Shown here piece after piece: positions 1 to 8,927 of a stretch of 24,715 nucleotides of DNA (positions within the stretch are counted from its first letter, which is position 1; every line of letters starts with the position of its first letter). This DNA is from Alphaproteobacteria bacterium UBA998. GTDB taxonomy: Bacteria; Pseudomonadota; Alphaproteobacteria; Rickettsiales; UBA998. The notes beneath the pieces are model-generated. The model was given only the letters and a program-made list of their open reading frames with translations, ran no database searches and had not been told where the DNA came from. The stretch covers positions 1 through 24,715 of the forward strand of contig DBAY01000003.1 in the NCBI GenBank assembly GCA_002291925.1, read 5' to 3'. The position numbers and the translations under genes are program-made.

Positions 1-4
1 TCTT

Positions 5-18
5 AATGGAACAATGCC
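5..18. repeat. Left half of a 14-bp terminal inverted match, putative IS end
   Basis: AATGGAACAATGCC here is the exact reverse complement of the last 14 bases of the window (24702-24715). A 14-bp match at both extreme ends is very unlikely by chance. It fits a contig that broke at two copies of one insertion sequence, with this copy ending at base 18. Only the tip is visible, so no family can be assigned. The rest of 19-91 is AT-rich and non-coding; it holds a 13-bp palindrome at 58-70 and TGTTCCAT at 77-84, which inverts part of this repeat. Confidence 0.5.
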
Positions 19-91
19 TGAAAGTTTAAAATTTTAATTCCTGTTAAGGCCCAGATATAGGGGTCCCCTAAAAAAATGTTCCATATATAGG

Positions 92-736
92 CTAAGCACA
101 GTCGGGCTGCTGCTCCGGGGCGGCGCGCACGAAGGCGCTCAACAAATGGCATGCATCGTATAGATGGCGGATACGCGGATAGTGATCCAAAATTACGCTA
201 AACCGGCGCGCGCTATAGACTTGCGGAATCAGGCAACAATCCGCAATGGTCGGGGTGGGGCCCACGCAATAGTCATGAGTGGCCGTCTGAGTGAGCAGGG
301 ATTCCAGCGCTGCCAGCCCCTGCTGCATCCAGTGGTGCATCCACGCGGTTTTCTGTGCCTCGGTGATACCAAACTCGCGGGTCAGGTAGCCGGTCACGCG
401 CGGCACGTTAAGCGGGTGGATGTCGCAAGCAATCAGCTGCGCGATGGCACGGACCTGCGCCGCCTGCACGGGGTCGGAGGGAATAAGCGGCGGGGTGGGA
501 TAAACCTCTTCCAGATACTCAAGAATGGCCAGCGACTGGGTGAGGCGCACCTGCTCATCCTCCAGCACCGGCACCATGTGCTGCGGATTGATGGCCCCGA
601 ATTCAGCCGCTAGCTGCTCGCCGTGAAGCAGGTTCACGGGAATTACCGTGGCCGCCAGCCCCTTCAGCTCCAGCGCGATGCGCACGCGGTAGGCCGCCGT
701 GGAGCGCCAGTAGGTATAAAGCGAGAGATCAGCCAT
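92..736 (-). CDS. maiA: Maleylacetoacetate isomerase (zeta-class GST)
   Basis: This 214-aa protein isomerises maleylacetoacetate to fumarylacetoacetate using glutathione, the penultimate step of tyrosine/homogentisate breakdown in the cytoplasm. The N-terminal thioredoxin-like domain opens with LYTYWRSTAAYRVRIAL, the zeta-class active-site region; S12-T13 lie where the catalytic Ser/Thr are expected. Next come the glutathione-binding segment around NPQHMVPVL and the T-Q-S motif near residues 66-68. The C-terminal half is all-helical, with the usual IADCCLIPQ segment. Length is normal for MaiA. It lies 117 bp downstream of the fumarylacetoacetase gene on the same strand, with two palindromic repeats between them, so it may be a separate or attenuated transcription unit of the same pathway. 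No strong Shine-Dalgarno precedes the ATG at 736. Confidence 0.93.
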   Translation of the reverse strand: MADLSLYTYWRSTAAYRVRIALELKGLAATVIPVNLLHGEQLAAEFGAINPQHMVPVLEDEQVRLTQSLAILEYLEEVYPTPPLIPSDPVQAAQVRAIAQLIACDIHPLNVPRVTGYLTREFGITEAQKTAWMHHWMQQGLAALESLLTQTATHDYCVGPTPTIADCCLIPQVYSARRFSVILDHYPRIRHLYDACHLLSAFVRAAPEQQPDCA

Positions 737-744
737 AGATTGCC

Positions 745-787
745 GTCATTGCCCGAGTTTGCGCCAGCAAACTATAGGGCAATCCAG
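745..787. repeat. Palindromic repeat, copy A
   Basis: This 43-bp imperfect palindrome starts GTCATTGCCCGAGTTTGC, has a GCCA loop, and closes with GCAAACTATAGGGCAATC. Read against the reverse complement of copy B (807-848) it is the same element. It differs at paired stem positions (GCCC/GGGC here, CCCC/GGGG there; GTTTGC/GCAAAC here, ATTTGC/GCAAAT there). It lies between maiA and the fumarylacetoacetase gene. Confidence 0.75.
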
Positions 788-806
788 TGCCATACGCGAG
801 TGGGGT

Positions 807-848
807 CTGGATTCCCCTATAATTTGCTTTGCAAATTCGGGGAATGAC
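807..848. repeat. Palindromic repeat, copy B (inverted relative to copy A)
   Basis: This 42-bp palindrome has an outer stem ATTCCCC (811-817) with GGGGAAT (839-845) and an inner stem AATTTGC (821-827) with GCAAATT (831-837). It is the inverted counterpart of 745-787, with 19 bp between the copies. It sits 5 bp past the stop codon of the fumarylacetoacetase gene, so the hairpin could shape the 3' end of that mRNA, although there is no T-run for classic termination. Confidence 0.75.
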
Positions 849-853
849 GAACA

Positions 854-1840
854 TCAGGCTTCATACCGCTTCACCATCTGTTCGATGCGGCCGAAGAGGC
901 TACGGCCTTGCGCATCCTTCATATCAAAACGCACGCGCTCGCCGAAGCGCAGGAAGGGCGTCTTGGCCTCACCCTGCTCCAGAATCTCGATCATCCGCCG
1001 CTCGGCGATGCAGGAGGAGCCGGTGGAGCGATCAACATTGGACACTGTGCCGGAGCCGACGATGCAGCCCGCCGTGAGGAAGCGGGTTTTCGCCGCATGG
1101 GCAATCAGCGTACCGAAATCGAAGGTCATGTCCACGCCGGCATCGGGCTGGCCAAACAGTTCGTCGCCCCGATAGCTTTCCAGCCGCAGATGCAGCTTGC
1201 CGTCTTTCCATGCCTCGCCAAGGATATCCGGCGTTGCCACCACCGGCGCGAAGGCGCTGGCGGGCTTGCTGTGGAAGAAGCCGAAGCCCTTGGCCAGTTC
1301 CGCCGGGATGAGATTGCGCAGGGACACATCGTTCACCAGCGTCACTAGCTTCACATGTTTCAGCGCTTCCGTAGGCGTGACGCCCATCGGCACATCGTCG
1401 GTGATGACCGCCACTTCCGCTTCGAAGTCAATGCCCCACGCCTCATCGGCGAGCAGAATCGGATCGCGCGGGCCGAGCATGGCGTCCGAGCCGCCCTGAT
1501 ACATCAACGGGTCAGTCCAGAAGCTGGGCGGCATCTCGGCGCCGCGCGCCTTGCGCACCAACTCCACGTGATTCACATAGGCCGAACCGTCCACCCACTG
1601 ATAGGCACGCGGCAGCGGCGCGGCGAGCTGGTGCGGGTCGAGGTCGAACGCGCCCGGCATCTGCAGATCATTGAGCAGCCCGTAGGTACGACGCAGCGCG
1701 GGCTGCATGCGCTCCCAGTGGTCGAGCGCCTGCTGCAGCGTCGAGGCGATCTGTGGTACACGCACCGCGCGCGCGAGGTCTTCGCTCACCACCACCAGCG
1801 TGCCGTCACGGCCGCCTTCTTTCAGGGTTGCCAGTTTCAT
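854..1840 (-). CDS. Fumarylacetoacetase (FAA hydrolase family)
   Basis: The 328-aa product hydrolyses fumarylacetoacetate to fumarate and acetoacetate, the last step of tyrosine catabolism. The FAH catalytic fold covers roughly residues 80-325. DFEAEVAVI (about 138-146) supplies acidic metal ligands, and LVNDVSLRN (about 168-176) holds the conserved Asp. GSGTVSN (about 263-269) is the usual glycine-rich segment. The start chosen is the ATG at 1840, which overlaps the hmgA stop as ATGA (1837-1840) and gives the typical N-terminus MKLATLK. An in-frame ATG at 1876 would add 12 unsupported residues inside hmgA. The assignment rests on family plus operon, since FAA-family members can also act on other acylpyruvates. 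Confidence 0.9.
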   Translation of the reverse strand: MKLATLKEGGRDGTLVVVSEDLARAVRVPQIASTLQQALDHWERMQPALRRTYGLLNDLQMPGAFDLDPHQLAAPLPRAYQWVDGSAYVNHVELVRKARGAEMPPSFWTDPLMYQGGSDAMLGPRDPILLADEAWGIDFEAEVAVITDDVPMGVTPTEALKHVKLVTLVNDVSLRNLIPAELAKGFGFFHSKPASAFAPVVATPDILGEAWKDGKLHLRLESYRGDELFGQPDAGVDMTFDFGTLIAHAAKTRFLTAGCIVGSGTVSNVDRSTGSSCIAERRMIEILEQGEAKTPFLRFGERVRFDMKDAQGRSLFGRIEQMVKRYEA

Positions 1841-2960
1841 GGCTTCACTTTCCACGAATCCACATAGCCTGTCCACTCCACCGCACTGGCCGCGTCGCCG
1901 ATGTCCACCGCGTCGCGCGTGTCGATCATCACGGCGACTTCGTCGGTTTCCTTCTTCACCGCCTTGGCCCCGGCGGCGAAGGCTTTGGGATGCGGGCCGT
2001 GCGGGAAGCCGCAGGGATGCAGCGTCATCATCCCGGGATGGATATTGTCACGGCTGAAGAACTCGCCGCGATGGTAGAAAATGATTTCGTCATAATCATT
2101 GTTGGAGTGGAAGAACGGCACTTTCAGCGCGCCGGGGTCGGTCTCGATCAGGCGCGGCACGAAGGTGCACACCACGAAGCGATTGGTGAGAAAGGTGGTG
2201 TGCGCCGAGGGCGGCAGGTGATAGCGGTGGCTCATCAGCGGGCGAATGTCGCGCCAGTTGAGCTTCACCGGCAGCAAATCACCATGCCAGCCCACCGCAT
2301 CGAGCGGGTTGTGCGGATAGGTGATAGTGGAAAGCGCGCCCCGGCGTTTGGCGAGCACCTTCCACTCGCCCTGTCCCTGCTGGGCGAGGAAGGCTTCGTC
2401 GATGGCAGGCACTTCCAGAATGGCGGGGTCGAAAATGGCATGCGGCCCGACGACGCCTTTTTCCGGCAGCTTGAAATGATCGTTCGTCGCCTCGATGAGC
2501 AGGAACACCGCCTCGCCCTCGCAGGCCACGCGCCACATCGTGCTGCGCGGGAACAGGATGTAGTCGCCCTCCGAGAAGCGCAGATGCCCGAAATCGCAGA
2601 ACAGGCTCCCCTCGCCCGCATGGACGAACAGCAGCTCATCCCCATCGCCATTGGCGACAAGGTGATCCATCGCGCCGGAGGTGCGCCACTGGCGGAAGCC
2701 CAGATGCGTGTTGGAGAGAATTACCTCCGCCTGCCACGGGTTGGACTGCGTGCCGGTGAGCTTCGTCAGGTCGAACGCGCGCGGGCGCAGCGGCCCGTCC
2801 CATGCCGTCCACGAGGTCGGCGGGTGCGCGTGACAAAGATGCGTCGAGGGACCGAAGAATCCCTCGCTGCCGAATTCGCGCTCATAGGTACCCTCCGGCA
2901 GATCGGCATGCGCCTGCCGGGAATGCGTGCCTTCGCGCAAGGGGAAGGTGATCCATTTTT

Positions 2961-2964
<4 letters not shown>
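1837..2964 (-). CDS. hmgA: Homogentisate 1,2-dioxygenase, short form
   Basis: This non-haem Fe(II) enzyme opens the ring of homogentisate to give maleylacetoacetate. It has a two-cupin architecture. The C-terminal cupin holds the likely iron ligands: H286 and E293 in FFHSNNDYDEIIFYHRG, and a His of HPCGFPHGPHP (316-325). At 375 aa it is shorter than the roughly 430-445 aa of the classical enzyme, but it matches a shorter bacterial branch usually found beside hpd and an FAA hydrolase. Both ends overlap their neighbours by 4 bp (ATGA at 2961-2964 and 1837-1840), which indicates translational coupling in an hpd-hmgA-fah operon. Confidence 0.92.
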
Positions 2965-4049
<1,085 letters not shown>

Positions 4050-4082
4050 ATTCCCTCCTCTTGCCGTCATCCCGTCCTCGTC

Positions 4083-4167
4083 ATGCTGAACGTGTTTCAG
4101 CATCTTTTAAATAGACCCTGAAACGAGTTCAGGGTGACAAGTGATAGATTCCCGCTTTCGCGGGAAT
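4083..4167. repeat. Cluster of three short palindromic repeats
   Basis: Three perfect 8-bp hairpins lie in a row: ATGCTGAA/TTCAGCAT at 4083-4090 and 4096-4103; ACCCTGAA/TTCAGGGT at 4115-4122 and 4128-4135; ATTCCCGC/GCGGGAAT at 4148-4155 and 4160-4167. They belong to the dispersed repeat type seen in many proteobacterial genomes. They fill most of the gap between hpd and phhA and therefore lie in the 5' region of the hpd transcript. Confidence 0.75.
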
Positions 4168-4234
4168 GACATTCATAGGGATAATGTAATCCTCCTCTTG
4201 GCCCTTAGCAATCCTGCGGCGCAGCATGGGATTT

Positions 4235-4265
4235 GCTTGTGACGCACCGCACACAAGCATAAAAT
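4235..4265 (+). promoter_or_regulatory. Inverted repeat and putative -10 upstream of phhA
   Basis: GCTTGTG (4235-4241) and CACAAGC (4252-4258) are a perfect 7-bp inverted repeat with a 10-nt spacer. It runs directly into CATAAAAT (4258-4265), a plausible -10 box just ahead of the phhA start. The position suggests an operator, but no regulator gene is linked and the site is unproven. Confidence 0.4.
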
Positions 4266-4278
4266 GAGGGAAACCGGA

Positions 4279-5103
4279 ATGGACGCCATGCGCCGCGCCG
4301 ATACACACCCGCCCGACATGCGGGCGGACTACACCATCGACCAGCACTGGGAGCTCTACACCCCGGAGGAGCACGCACGCTGGCGGGAGCTTTTCGCACG
4401 CCAGTCAAAGCTGCTCGCAGGCCGCGCCTGCGAGGAGTTTTTGGAGGGCATGCACCGGCTCGGCATCGTGGAGGAGGGCATCCCGGATTTCCGGCGCGTG
4501 AACGACATTCTCGGCCCCGCCACCGGCTGGCAGCTTGTCGCCGTGCCGGGACTGATTCCGGATGATGTGTTCTTCACTCATCTCTCCAAGCGGCAATTCC
4601 CTGTCACTAACTGGATCCGCGAGCCGCACGAGATGGACTATTTGCAGGAGCCGGACGTCTTCCACGATCTGTTCGGCCATGTGCCGCTGCTCATCCACCC
4701 CGTCTTTGCCGATTACATGGAAGCCTTCGGCCATGGCGGCGTGAAGGCGCTGAAAGCGGACGCCTTGCCCTTTCTCTCGCGGCTGTACTGGTACACGGTG
4801 GAATTCGGGCTCATCAATACGCCAAACGGCCTGCGCATTTACGGCGCGGGGATTGTTTCCTCGAAGGGCGAGTCGATCTATTGCCTCGACAGCCAAGCGC
4901 CCCACCGCATCGGCTTCGATGAGCTGCGCATCATGCAGACCGCGTACAAGATCGACGATTACCAGGCCACCTACTTCGTCATCGACAGCTACGACCAGCT
5001 CTTTGAGGCCTCAAAGCCTGACTTCCTGCCTTATTACGAGCAACTCCGCCCCCGCCCCACGCTCGACCCGCACAACGTATTGCCGACCGACAAACTGTTT
5101 TAG
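4279..5103 (+). CDS. phhA: Phenylalanine 4-monooxygenase
   Basis: This pterin-dependent non-haem iron enzyme hydroxylates phenylalanine to tyrosine. The product is a 274-aa, single-domain bacterial form without the regulatory ACT domain of animal enzymes. The iron triad is visible: H129 and H134 in DVFHDLFGHVP, and E175 in YWYTVEFGL. The start chosen is the ATG at 4279, because GAGGG lies 8 bp upstream; an in-frame ATG at 4264 has no ribosome-binding site. It diverges from the hpd-hmgA-fah operon and feeds it through tyrosine and a transaminase encoded elsewhere. No pterin-4a-carbinolamine dehydratase gene lies beside it. Confidence 0.95.
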   Translation: MDAMRRADTHPPDMRADYTIDQHWELYTPEEHARWRELFARQSKLLAGRACEEFLEGMHRLGIVEEGIPDFRRVNDILGPATGWQLVAVPGLIPDDVFFTHLSKRQFPVTNWIREPHEMDYLQEPDVFHDLFGHVPLLIHPVFADYMEAFGHGGVKALKADALPFLSRLYWYTVEFGLINTPNGLRIYGAGIVSSKGESIYCLDSQAPHRIGFDELRIMQTAYKIDDYQATYFVIDSYDQLFEASKPDFLPYYEQLRPRPTLDPHNVLPTDKLF

Positions 5104-5169
5104 TCCGTCATTTTCAATGCCTCTTTCGTCATTCCTCCTGCAGCTGGTCGTCGGAAGGACGGTGGAGAA

Positions 5170-5466
5170 TCACCCCACCACGTCCTGCGCATCTGGATGC
5201 CGCGCGAACCACGCCACGGCGTAGCTGCACACCGGCCGCAGCTTCAGCCCCTGCGCCCGCGCATGCGCCACCACGGCTTCCATCAGCCGCCCGGCCGCGC
5301 CGGTGCCGCGCAAAGTCGGTGGCGCCTCGACATGAGGCAGCACCCACACGCCATCGCGCTGGAAATAATCGGCAAAGGCCACGTGGCCTGCCTCCTGCCA
5401 TTCAAAACGTAACGCCTCCGTATGGTCCCGAAACATAAGCGCTCCATCTGTTTGAATCAGTGACAT
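5170..5466 (-). CDS. Small GNAT-fold N-acetyltransferase (NATD1/YidJ-like)
   Basis: This 98-aa protein belongs to the compact GCN5-related acetyltransferases of the NATD1-like group. The acetyl-CoA loop appears as VEAPPTLRGTGAAGRLM (about residues 46-62), where the family has a V-P-x2-x-RG-x-G-x-G/A pattern. It is followed by the helix AVVAHARAQGLKLRPVCSYA and WFARHPDAQDVV, a typical C-terminus. The substrate is unknown for most members. It is convergent with phhA, with 66 bp between the stops, and appears monocistronic. An ATG at 5436 is an alternative start. Confidence 0.8.
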   Translation of the reverse strand: MSLIQTDGALMFRDHTEALRFEWQEAGHVAFADYFQRDGVWVLPHVEAPPTLRGTGAAGRLMEAVVAHARAQGLKLRPVCSYAVAWFARHPDAQDVVG

Positions 5467-5547
5467 ATCAGGCGCGCATCAAGTCACCAAATGTTCACAT
5501 TTCCTGCGGATGGCCTGTGTTACAGCTCCAAGAAAAAGGAGTCTATC

Positions 5548-6288
5548 ATGTCCATTATCCGCCGTATTGGAGACAAATGCTTTGAAGCGGTACAAGCCTT
5601 GCCGGAACCCGTGCGCCCGCGCGTCCGTCCGCGCCGCGCCACGGGTGGGGAGCAGGCCGCGCCCGCCCCGACCGAGCAGGGGCTGGACGGTGTCTGGCGG
5701 CCGATTGGACAGGCGGCGGAGCAGGTCACCGCGCCCCGTCCCCGCGTGTTCCGTCGCCGGGCTGCGGAAGCCGCCCAAGGCAATCCCGCGCCCCGCACTC
5801 CGGCGGAAAAATTGATGGAGGTCGCCTGCCCGGCGGGACCGATTGACCGGCTTCTGCCCATGGCCCCCGCCATTCCGGGAGCGCTGGTGGGCGGCGGGCT
5901 CGCGCCGGAGCGTCCGCTGGCACCGCCGCCTGCTCCGCCGGCCTTCATCCGCGAGGCGGCACCTTACTCAGGGCCGGTGATTCATGCCAACATCCCGGGA
6001 ATTGGCCCTGTACCCATTCCCATCCCGGGAGGCAGGCCCTACACGCCTGATCTGACGCCCACCGGGCCGCTCATTCCGCCCGACCTGCCCCTGACGCCGA
6101 CCATACCGGTCGGCAAGCCTACGGAAAGCACCCCGGTGCCGGAGCCCTCGTCGCTCGCCTTGCTGGGCGCGGGTGCTGCCGCACTGGCCGGGGCCGTCCT
6201 GCGCCGCCGCCGGAAAGAGCAGCCGGCGGAGTCACACCGTGCGCGGGTGGAGGAAACGCCCAAAGATTCTGGCGGCCCACAGCGCTGA
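5548..6288 (+). CDS. Proline-rich protein with PEP-CTERM-like C-terminus, no signal peptide
   Basis: The 246-aa product has a PEP-CTERM-type tail: VPEPSSL (197-203), a hydrophobic segment LALLGAGAAALAGAVL (203-218) and a basic cluster RRRRK (219-223). In the known system this tail is cut and sorted by exosortase in the inner membrane. Two things are odd. About 23 extra polar residues follow the basic cluster, and the N-terminus (MSIIRRIGDKCFEAVQALPEP) is not a signal peptide. The middle (residues 20-195) is low-complexity, rich in Pro, Ala and Gly, with IPGIGPVPIPIPGG-type repeats. The start at 5548 follows AAGGAG closely; an in-frame ATG at 5491 has no such site and does not add a secretion signal. 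Its function is unknown. Confidence 0.7.
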   Translation: MSIIRRIGDKCFEAVQALPEPVRPRVRPRRATGGEQAAPAPTEQGLDGVWRPIGQAAEQVTAPRPRVFRRRAAEAAQGNPAPRTPAEKLMEVACPAGPIDRLLPMAPAIPGALVGGGLAPERPLAPPPAPPAFIREAAPYSGPVIHANIPGIGPVPIPIPGGRPYTPDLTPTGPLIPPDLPLTPTIPVGKPTESTPVPEPSSLALLGAGAAALAGAVLRRRRKEQPAESHRARVEETPKDSGGPQR

Positions 6289-6289
6289 G

Positions 6290-7636
6290 TTACGCGCTGA
6301 ACGCGATGGCGAGACTCATGGCGATGGCGATGCCGCCCAGCCACAGCGCGGGCTGGCGGCCCGTGCCGGGTTTCAGGCTGTGCAGGAAATAGGCGAGGAA
6401 GCCGAACGCCAGCGATTTATCGAGGCTGAATGTGAGAAACGCGATGGCAGCCATGCCGATCATCACCAGCAAATCGAAGCGCGCGATGCGCCCGGCTTCT
6501 TCCGGCTTTACCGCGCCGGAGAAAATGAGATAGCCCACATAGACCAACACGCCCGCCACCGCCTGCGCGGGCACCCAGGTCAGCACCTCGGCGAACTCGA
6601 AGCTGGCCGCCACGCCGATGGCCATCAGCGAGCCGCACACTATAGCGGTGAGCCCGGTGCGCCCGCCCGCATTGATGCCCACCGCGCTCTCCACGAAGAT
6701 GATGAGGCTGGAGGTGCCCACCAGCGCGCCGCCAATGGTGCCGAAGCCGTCCACCCATAGGCCTTTCTTCATGTTGGGCACGTTGCCGTCACGGTCCTGG
6801 ATGGAAGTGTTGCTCGTCATGCCGATGAAGCCGCCGATGCCCTCGAAGAAATCGAGGACGAAGAACACGATCACCGGCAGCCAGAACTCGCTATGCAGCA
6901 GCACCGAGAAATCGAGCTTCGCTACAGAGGCCAGTGCATCGCCGCTGGTATTAGGCGCGGGGGCGTTGGGGAATAGGTGATGATGCAGCAGCGCCGCCAG
7001 AATGATCGCTACCAGCATACCCGCCGGAAAGCGCAACCGCTTCATGCCGAGCACGATGGAAAGCACCAGCCCGCACAGTAGCACCGCCGTGAGCGGGCTC
7101 AGCAGCACGTCCGGCTTCAGAAACGCAAAATCGATGATGCCGCCTTCCGAGGGCGTGATCAGCTTGGCGAGGAACAGCCCGATGGTGGCGACAAAGATGC
7201 CGATGGTCACCGCGATGGCCTGCTTCAGACCTGCGGGTATGGAGCGGATGATGGTCTGGCGCACCGGCAGCGAGGTGAGGATGACGCAGAGAATGCCGGA
7301 GAGAAACACCGTCGCCAGCGCCTGCGGCCAGCTTAAGTGCAGCTTCTGCACCACCACAAAGGAGAAATAGCTGCTCATGGTGAGGCCGGGGGCCACCGCG
7401 AACGGCAGGTTGGCCCACAGCCCCATCGCGATGGTGGCGAGTGAGGAGGCCACAGCGGTGGCAAAGAGCGCCGCCTTGGGGTCGATGCCTGCCGCCGAGA
7501 GAATCGCCGGGCTGACCACGAAGATGTAGCACAAGCTCAGATAGGTCGATAAGCCCGCCAGCACCTCCGTGCGTACATTGGTGCCATAGGCGTCGAGCTG
7601 GAAGAACTGGTTCAGCCGGTGAGTGAGGGCAGGCAT
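6290..7636 (-). CDS. NCS2-family (AzgA-like) purine permease
   Basis: This 448-aa inner-membrane protein has about 12-14 hydrophobic segments and is a proton-coupled nucleobase transporter of the AzgA/PbuG branch (adenine, guanine, hypoxanthine). The N-terminus, NQFFQLDAYGTNVRTEVLAGLSTYLSLCYI split over residues 9-38, is characteristic. FVVSPAILSAAG and SAVGINAGGRTGLTA are the second and late signature regions. The usual G-M-G-L-N-A-Y-F loop reads APGLTMSSYF here, so substrate preference may differ. AAGG lies 6 bp upstream of the ATG at 7636. Its stop is one base from the stop of the convergent PEP-CTERM gene, leaving no room for a separate terminator. Confidence 0.88.
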   Translation of the reverse strand: MPALTHRLNQFFQLDAYGTNVRTEVLAGLSTYLSLCYIFVVSPAILSAAGIDPKAALFATAVASSLATIAMGLWANLPFAVAPGLTMSSYFSFVVVQKLHLSWPQALATVFLSGILCVILTSLPVRQTIIRSIPAGLKQAIAVTIGIFVATIGLFLAKLITPSEGGIIDFAFLKPDVLLSPLTAVLLCGLVLSIVLGMKRLRFPAGMLVAIILAALLHHHLFPNAPAPNTSGDALASVAKLDFSVLLHSEFWLPVIVFFVLDFFEGIGGFIGMTSNTSIQDRDGNVPNMKKGLWVDGFGTIGGALVGTSSLIIFVESAVGINAGGRTGLTAIVCGSLMAIGVAASFEFAEVLTWVPAQAVAGVLVYVGYLIFSGAVKPEEAGRIARFDLLVMIGMAAIAFLTFSLDKSLAFGFLAYFLHSLKPGTGRQPALWLGGIAIAMSLAIAFSA

Positions 7637-7699
7637 GCGCGACCTTGGAGCAAATCAGCCGTCAGCCATACCGCCCGGGCGGAATTTTGTAAACAACCG

Positions 7700-8833
7700 T
7701 CAGAGCGACGGCTGCGCCGGATTCGCCGGGGCCTGCGTCACTTTGCCCTGCCAACCGTCTGGCTTCGGCTGGCCCTTGCCCATCACCTGCTCAAGCCGCT
7801 CCTGCAGTTTCTGGCGGAGCTCGGCCGTCTCTATTTTCACATAGGGCTCCTTGCACAGGAACGCCGCCACGTCATCCAGCAGCGCATTGCGCACGGCCTC
7901 GGGCTGCGCGGCGATCACGCGGGCGCTGGTGTCGGCGAGTTCGTTCAACGTCTTTTCATCCATCTTCGTGCCGCCCCCATCATGCTTGGAGGAAAACGCC
8001 AGCAACGTGTTGCCGAACACGAAACAGGCCACGGCGAGGAACTTGAACAGGTAGCTGGGATTGCTCGAATCCAGCTTACGTTCATAGTTGGCAGCTCCGG
8101 CGAGGTAATACTGGTTAGCCGTCATCAGGGTGCCAGTAATAGCCAATGGATGCTCTTGTGCCCATTTGTAGGCTTTTTCAAATGGATTGCTCGCTGGTGT
8201 GTCTTTTGCCGGGGAATCCGAGACCGATTTTTTTTCGGGAATCAGTAGTCCGACCAACCCAGCAGCGATAAGCAGCATACTGGACTTCTTCATATTCCCG
8301 GATTTTTTCAACAATCCTTCGGCCGCTTTGATATCTCCAGCTGCCCGCTTTGCCAGACTGTTTCGTTTGTCGAGCACGCCATCCATAAAGAAGGAAATCC
8401 CGATAGCGGAATAAAGCGTGCTCATCAGCTGCGCCGGGTAGGTCTGAAGAAACGCCTCAACATGCTGAATCAGCCCCCGGTCCTTTGCCAGCGATTCCGG
8501 CATGTGATCCTGGGGGATCTCAACATTGTGTTTCTTCAGATAATTGCGCAGGTCTCCATAAACCAGTTGCAACTGCTTTTCCGCTTTGGGATTGCCAAAA
8601 TTTGCCCCGACAGCGCCCGCCGTAAGGCCCGTCAGGCCGGCAGTGATCATGTATGGACTGCCAAACCCTTTTTTGAAACTGCGCTCTTTAAGAGCTGTCG
8701 AGAGGCCGGAGCCAATCAGGGCTGAATCCGCGACAAGAAAACTATAGCCTGCCACTTTCAGGCTTTTATCGCGCAGCGTGTCGGCGACGCCTTGGGGTTT
8801 GGCTTCGGGTGCGGGGGCCGAGGGTTCAGTCAT
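7700..8833 (-). CDS. Hypothetical multi-pass membrane protein
   Basis: I do not recognise this 377-aa protein. Hydrophobic stretches lie near residues 25-45, 60-78 (ITAGLTGLTAGAVGANFG), 135-151, 184-199 (SSMLLIAAGLVGLLIP), 232-250 and about 265-282 (FLAVACFVFGNTLLAF). The intervening loops are polar and lysine-rich. The last 95 residues are soluble, with a helical LADTSARVIAAQPEAVRNALLDDVAAFL segment ending in a Pro/Gln/Lys-rich tail. There are no obvious catalytic motifs. It is 63 bp upstream of the purine permease on the same strand and may be cotranscribed. A perfect 12-bp palindrome, CCGCCCGGGCGG, lies between the two genes (about 7670-7682). Confidence 0.7.
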   Translation of the reverse strand: MTEPSAPAPEAKPQGVADTLRDKSLKVAGYSFLVADSALIGSGLSTALKERSFKKGFGSPYMITAGLTGLTAGAVGANFGNPKAEKQLQLVYGDLRNYLKKHNVEIPQDHMPESLAKDRGLIQHVEAFLQTYPAQLMSTLYSAIGISFFMDGVLDKRNSLAKRAAGDIKAAEGLLKKSGNMKKSSMLLIAAGLVGLLIPEKKSVSDSPAKDTPASNPFEKAYKWAQEHPLAITGTLMTANQYYLAGAANYERKLDSSNPSYLFKFLAVACFVFGNTLLAFSSKHDGGGTKMDEKTLNELADTSARVIAAQPEAVRNALLDDVAAFLCKEPYVKIETAELRQKLQERLEQVMGKGQPKPDGWQGKVTQAPANPAQPSL

Positions 8834-8927
8834 AGGGCAACAAGGATGAATTTTGCCGGGAAAGTGCGCCTATCGTATCAAAAAGTCATCAAGAGAAATG
8901 AGACATTTTTGTGACGGGCCGCCGCGC

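Noticed and set aside
58..76. Palindrome TAGGGG-T-CCCCTA followed by an A-run as a maiA terminator
   Set aside because: The A-run would be a T-run only upstream of the hairpin in the maiA direction, so it does not have terminator order.
4050..4103. Longer hpd N-terminus starting MLKHVQHDEDG
   Set aside because: It reads through a palindromic repeat; the GTG at 4049 has a strong Shine-Dalgarno and gives the typical length.
6039..6344. Opposite-strand open frames across the proline-rich gene, and similar long antisense frames over the GC-rich genes
   Set aside because: These are shadows produced by high-GC codon use and show no domains or ribosome-binding sites.
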